64,000 nucleotides of DNA from Fodinibius sp051746985 (GTDB lineage: Bacteria; Bacteroidota; Rhodothermia; Balneolales; Balneolaceae). The notes beneath the pieces are model-generated. The model saw only the letters and a program-made list of their open reading frames with translations. It ran no database searches and was not told the origin of the DNA. The DNA lies in contig JBNJFP010000003.1 of assembly GCA_051746985.1 (NCBI GenBank), positions 1 to 64,000 of the forward strand, given 5' to 3'. Position numbers and translations under genes: made by a program. Positions 61,240-64,000 of the stretch are shown piece by piece; within the stretch, counting starts at the first letter, position 1, and every line of letters starts with the position of its first letter.

Positions 61240-62253
61240 ATGCTTAAAGCAATTATCGCTATTCTGGGCGTCATTTTTTTTATCCCAACTAATCTTTTGG
61301 ATTCCGAACTGGAGGATCGATTTCGTGATATCGATGAAAACTTTAGCGGTAATATCGGTGTGTACGTCAAGGATCTGAAAAGTGATAAAACGGTGGATTA
61401 TAATGCCGACCGTGACTGGTATCTGGCTTCGACCATAAAAATTCCGCTGGCGATAGACCTGTTACAAAGGGTGGAAGCAGGAGAGATTTCTCTGGATGAT
61501 GAACTGGTTCTTGAAGAATCAGACTACGTCGATGGCAGTGGAGATTTGCAAAACCAGGAGCCGGGAACCACATATACCGTTTTAGAACTGATCGAAAATA
61601 TGATAAAAGACAGCGACAGTACAGCCACCGATATGCTGATTCGATTGCTTGGGGAAGAGAAATTTAATGAACGAATTCGAAATAATATTGTAGCAGACAT
61701 TCACCCTGTAACCACTATTTTACAGGTGCGATACGATGCGTACGGTAAACTGCATAAACGAGCGGCCAACCTGAGTAACCTTGACTATATGGATCTGAAA
61801 ACATTCAGTCCGCTGTCAGAACGGCTCGAAGAATTTATCAGACTCATTGAAGTGGAAAAGAGTGAATTAAAACAGGATTCTATTGTTGACGCATTTGAAA
61901 CCTACTATCAGAGCAAAAAGAATTCGGGCAAGTTAACCGCAATGGGGACTATGATCGAACGGCTTGCCGAGGGAGAGCTGCTTAATGAAGAACACACCGA
62001 ATTGCTTATCGATATTATGACGGGAACTTTTACCGGAGACAATCGCATAAAGGCGGGTTTGCCGGATGGAGCTGATTTTGCCCATAAAACGGGCACTCAA
62101 ATTGGACGCTCCTGCAATATTGGACTTATGATCCCGGAGGGGGGCGACCATGAGGATGGCACCGTCGTAGCCACGTGCAGCGAGAAATACGGTCCCCTGC
62201 AAGAAGCCGAGGAGGCCATGGCCAAAGTTGGGCAGTCGCTGTCAGACATCTGA
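61240..62253 (+). CDS. Serine hydrolase of the class A beta-lactamase fold
   Basis: A 337-residue exported protein (hydrophobic signal, residues about 2-20) with the beta-lactamase/PBP fold. The catalytic tetrad motif is LASTIKIPL (S64, K67) and the C-terminal triad FAHKTGTQ is intact. The middle SDN-type motif reads SDSTATDML, with Ser instead of Asn, and a clear omega-loop Glu (E166-type) is not evident. It is therefore probably not an efficient beta-lactamase; a DD-peptidase or other esterase role is as likely. The ATG at 61240 is preferred to a TTG at 61228. It is a single gene; 107 bp precede it. Confidence 0.85.
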   Translation: MLKAIIAILGVIFFIPTNLLDSELEDRFRDIDENFSGNIGVYVKDLKSDKTVDYNADRDWYLASTIKIPLAIDLLQRVEAGEISLDDELVLEESDYVDGSGDLQNQEPGTTYTVLELIENMIKDSDSTATDMLIRLLGEEKFNERIRNNIVADIHPVTTILQVRYDAYGKLHKRAANLSNLDYMDLKTFSPLSERLEEFIRLIEVEKSELKQDSIVDAFETYYQSKKNSGKLTAMGTMIERLAEGELLNEEHTELLIDIMTGTFTGDNRIKAGLPDGADFAHKTGTQIGRSCNIGLMIPEGGDHEDGTVVATCSEKYGPLQEAEEAMAKVGQSLSDI

Positions 62254-62293
62254 AGGTGAGGTTAGATCATTATGTATCTTTTCAGAAATTCGT

Positions 62294-62941
62294 TTATCCC
62301 GATCGAAAAATGAGCCCCCAGCTATCTCCTTTTTTCCAGGCTTTTCCTACATAGGTGCCGTAAACGGTTACCTGCTCCCACTCATCCGGGGTGATATCAA
62401 TAGGTTCATAAGAGGGGTTTTCTGGTTGTAGGGTAATGCCATCGTTCTTTCTGCGGATGGTTTTCAAGGTCGTTTCCCCACGATAGCAGATAGCGCCAAT
62501 CTCTCCATCGGCGGGTTCCCGGGGATCAATGATGATATAATCGCCATCGCGGATATCAGCATCTATCATGCTTTCTCCATCAACAATGAGGGCAAAATAG
62601 TGGTCGGATTGCTCGGGATGAATCTCTACGGGCAGGTGTCCCAGGTTCTCACTAATTGCTTCGTGCATGGCTCCCGCCGCAATACGTCCCTTAACGGGGA
62701 TACCGGGAAAAAATCCAGAAAGCTGATTTCTTTTACTGGGATGGATCTCGTACTGCCCCCGCTGAATATTAGACAGGTAGTGCTTTTTTGTGAGGCTCTG
62801 CAAATGCTGGTAGATACTGTTTGAGGAGCTATATCCAAACTCATTTTGCATATCCTCATACGAGGGAAATTGTTGGTAATCTTCGTAATGGGAGAGAATA
62901 TACTCCCAAAGTTTTTGCTGTTTGTCGGTAAGTGATTTCAT
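62294..62941 (-). CDS. lexA: LexA repressor (SOS response)
   Basis: A 215-residue LexA. The N-terminal winged helix (QQKLWEYILSHYEDYQQFPSYEDMQNEFGYSSSNSIYQHL) is followed by the autocleavage domain: the cleavage pair A89-G90 in KGRIAAGAMHE, catalytic Ser124 in VDGESMIDADI and Lys160 in GETTLKTIRR. On RecA activation it cuts itself and releases SOS genes. The 5' flank carries a tandem 12 bp repeat that is a candidate autoregulatory site. It is convergent with the serine hydrolase gene, with 40 bp between stops. Confidence 0.94.
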   Translation of the reverse strand: MKSLTDKQQKLWEYILSHYEDYQQFPSYEDMQNEFGYSSSNSIYQHLQSLTKKHYLSNIQRGQYEIHPSKRNQLSGFFPGIPVKGRIAAGAMHEAISENLGHLPVEIHPEQSDHYFALIVDGESMIDADIRDGDYIIIDPREPADGEIGAICYRGETTLKTIRRKNDGITLQPENPSYEPIDITPDEWEQVTVYGTYVGKAWKKGDSWGLIFRSG

Positions 62942-62966
62942 AAGGCGCTAAAATACCATTTTTTAT

Positions 62967-62990
62967 ATGAAATAAAACATGAAATAAAAC
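62967..62990. promoter_or_regulatory. Tandem 12 bp repeat upstream of lexA (candidate SOS box)
   Basis: The sequence ATGAAATAAAAC occurs twice head to tail, 26-49 bp upstream of the lexA start (minus strand reads GTTTTATTTCAT twice). LexA sites differ between phyla, and a tandem repeat in this place is a good candidate for autoregulation. It is not an E. coli-type CTGT-N8-ACAG box. Confidence 0.45.
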
Positions 62991-63146
62991 TTTTTTATGA
63001 TGAAAAGAATTGAGCTATCTTTTTAAAGAAGAGATTTTACATGACTATTATTGGTTTGTATTCTGGGGTGATATACATCAAACAAAACGCCACCGTATAT
63101 TATATCGTTATGCAAGGTGAAAAAATGGAATTAATCCAGAGAACGT

Positions 63147-63566
63147 ATGAATATTGAGATTACCCGGGTAAATGATGCAGTTCACTTTAAAGCACAAAAC
63201 AACGCCGGTAATACCGTCCACATAGATGGAGCTGAAGCCGTCGGTGGAGAGGGAAAAGGCATGCGCCCCATGGAACTGATGCTGGTTTCGGTGGCAAGCT
63301 GTAGTGCCGTCGATGTGGTTGAGATATTGAAAAAACAGCGCCAACCGTTAAAAAATATCCAGATTTCGGTCAGCGGTGAACGTCCCGAAAGTGGCGCTCC
63401 GCGTCCCTATAAATCTATTGATCTGCACTTTACGCTATATGGCAATTTGGAGGAATCCAAAGTAGCGCGGGCAATTAAGCTGGCGGTTGAAGATTACTGT
63501 TCGGCGCGGGCTACTTTGTCGGATGATGTTGAGATAAGCCATAGCTTTGAAATAAAATTCGCTTAA
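63147..63566 (+). CDS. OsmC family protein (second copy)
   Basis: A 139-residue OsmC/Ohr fold protein of the YhfA-like subgroup. Cysteines are in MLVSVASCSAVDVVEIL and VEDYCSARATLS, the two conserved redox positions. Other features are GGEGKGMRPMELML and the C-terminal FEIKF strand. It may reduce organic hydroperoxides or act as a thiol-dependent stress protein. It differs from the first OsmC copy at 22200. The serine acetyltransferase gene follows 11 bp later, linking it to cysteine supply. Confidence 0.92.
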   Translation: MNIEITRVNDAVHFKAQNNAGNTVHIDGAEAVGGEGKGMRPMELMLVSVASCSAVDVVEILKKQRQPLKNIQISVSGERPESGAPRPYKSIDLHFTLYGNLEESKVARAIKLAVEDYCSARATLSDDVEISHSFEIKFA

Positions 63567-63577
63567 GGAAATAGACT

Positions 63578-64000
63578 ATGAAAATTAATGACGAATTCTG
63601 TACGGAATTGATCGAAGCCCATGAGTCGGCCGATGTTTGTCTGGTGCCTGCCATGGTTGTTAAATGGTTTGAGAAAGTACTGGGATTACTGTTTCCCGAA
63701 TTTTGTGATCGGACGTTTGCTGACAGGGATCAAATTATCGCTTATACTGAGGAGTTACGGAGCGAATTGGTGCAGCTCATTGTATGTGAAAATAAAGTGG
63801 GTCAGAATGAGGCTGAGGATATCGCTGATCAATTTTGTGAGACGCTCTCGGTGGTACGGAAAAAGCTGTTGAAAGATGTAGAGGCTATTTTTGAGGGCGA
63901 TCCGGCGGCCCAAAGTAAAGGCGAGGTGATACGTACTTATCCCGGATTTTATGCCATGGCAGCTCATCGAATGGCACATCTGCTTTATGAGCGAGAGGTT
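63578..64000 (+). CDS. cysE: Serine O-acetyltransferase, N-terminal part (3' truncated by window)
   Basis: The frame opens at ATG 63578 and runs off the right edge after 141 codons. The visible part is the helical N-terminal domain ending in the signature EGDPAAQSKGEVIRTYPGFYAMAAHRMAHLLYE, typical of the CysE/EpsC family, in which this segment precedes the left-handed beta-helix catalytic domain. The enzyme acetylates serine with acetyl-CoA as the first step of cysteine synthesis. Start choice follows from good spacing after the OsmC stop (11 bp) and an AAGGAA ribosome-binding site. The catalytic hexapeptide repeats lie outside the window. Confidence 0.9.
   Translation, partial: MKINDEFCTELIEAHESADVCLVPAMVVKWFEKVLGLLFPEFCDRTFADRDQIIAYTEELRSELVQLIVCENKVGQNEAEDIADQFCETLSVVRKKLLKDVEAIFEGDPAAQSKGEVIRTYPGFYAMAAHRMAHLLYEREV

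Noticed and set aside
61240..62253. A true antibiotic-resistance beta-lactamase
   Set aside because: The middle motif is changed and no omega-loop Glu is visible; only the fold is supported.

Overview
The window looks like chromosomal DNA of a heterotrophic, probably halophilic member of the Bacteroidota/Balneolota side of the FCB group. This is inference, not a database result. It rests on a SusC/SusD pair, a heterodimeric methylmalonyl-CoA mutase with MeaB, an NTT-type nucleotide translocase, many lipoproteins, acidic proteins, and mostly weak Shine-Dalgarno sequences. About 57 protein genes are supported. I found no rRNA, tRNA, CRISPR array, prophage or classical insertion sequence.

Layout. 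1-6720: the 3' end of a diadenylate cyclase gene, then (minus strand) mutA, mutB and meaB for methylmalonyl-CoA/propionate metabolism. A small DUF559 nuclease gene bracketed by two direct ~116 bp multi-hairpin repeats sits between mutB and meaB. 6890-18590: acyl-CoA dehydrogenase, a PAS-only protein, SufE, a hybrid histidine kinase, dodecin, a cold-shock protein, a GIY-YIG nuclease, an M20 peptidase, a flavin reductase-like protein, a STAS plus RsbW-GNAT signalling pair, a SafE-like membrane protein and an Fe-S type Rrf2 regulator. 18704-26456: lipoate ligase, CaiB/BaiF CoA-transferase, a Crp/Fnr regulator followed by a thiol/oxidative-stress cluster (DUF2892, thioredoxin, OsmC, Dps, DUF302), a KAS III-like synthase and an acetyl-CoA hydrolase/transferase.

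26645-34015 is a compact operon: an ATP/ADP-translocase domain fused to HEAT-like repeats, an Omp85-type outer-membrane barrel, a lipoprotein that reads as a protein-kinase-like fold, a purple-acid-phosphatase-like lipoprotein and a GbsR/MarR-type regulator. Its composition suggests an envelope phosphorylation/dephosphorylation module that I cannot match to a described system. 34128-40607 holds redox and detoxification genes (quinone oxidoreductase-like, DoxX, VOC, a second Crp, YceI) and a sugar porter with a fructokinase-like PfkB kinase.

41073-59523 is the most coherent accessory region. It holds a GntR/UTRA regulator, glycerol kinase, glycerol-3-phosphate dehydrogenase, two paralogous glycerophosphodiesterase lipoproteins flanking a SusC/SusD pair, a Tat-exported alkaline phosphatase lipoprotein, a phospholipase-D-like lipoprotein, a sulfatase, a second metallophosphoesterase and an unrecognised polytopic membrane protein. 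There is no glycoside hydrolase. I read it as a SusCD-based locus for taking up and breaking down glycerophosphodiesters or polar-lipid head groups rather than a glycan. Related dyads in front of glpK and susC are candidate operators. The window ends with a DUF418 membrane protein, a beta-lactamase-fold hydrolase, LexA, an OsmC protein and the 5' part of a serine acetyltransferase gene.
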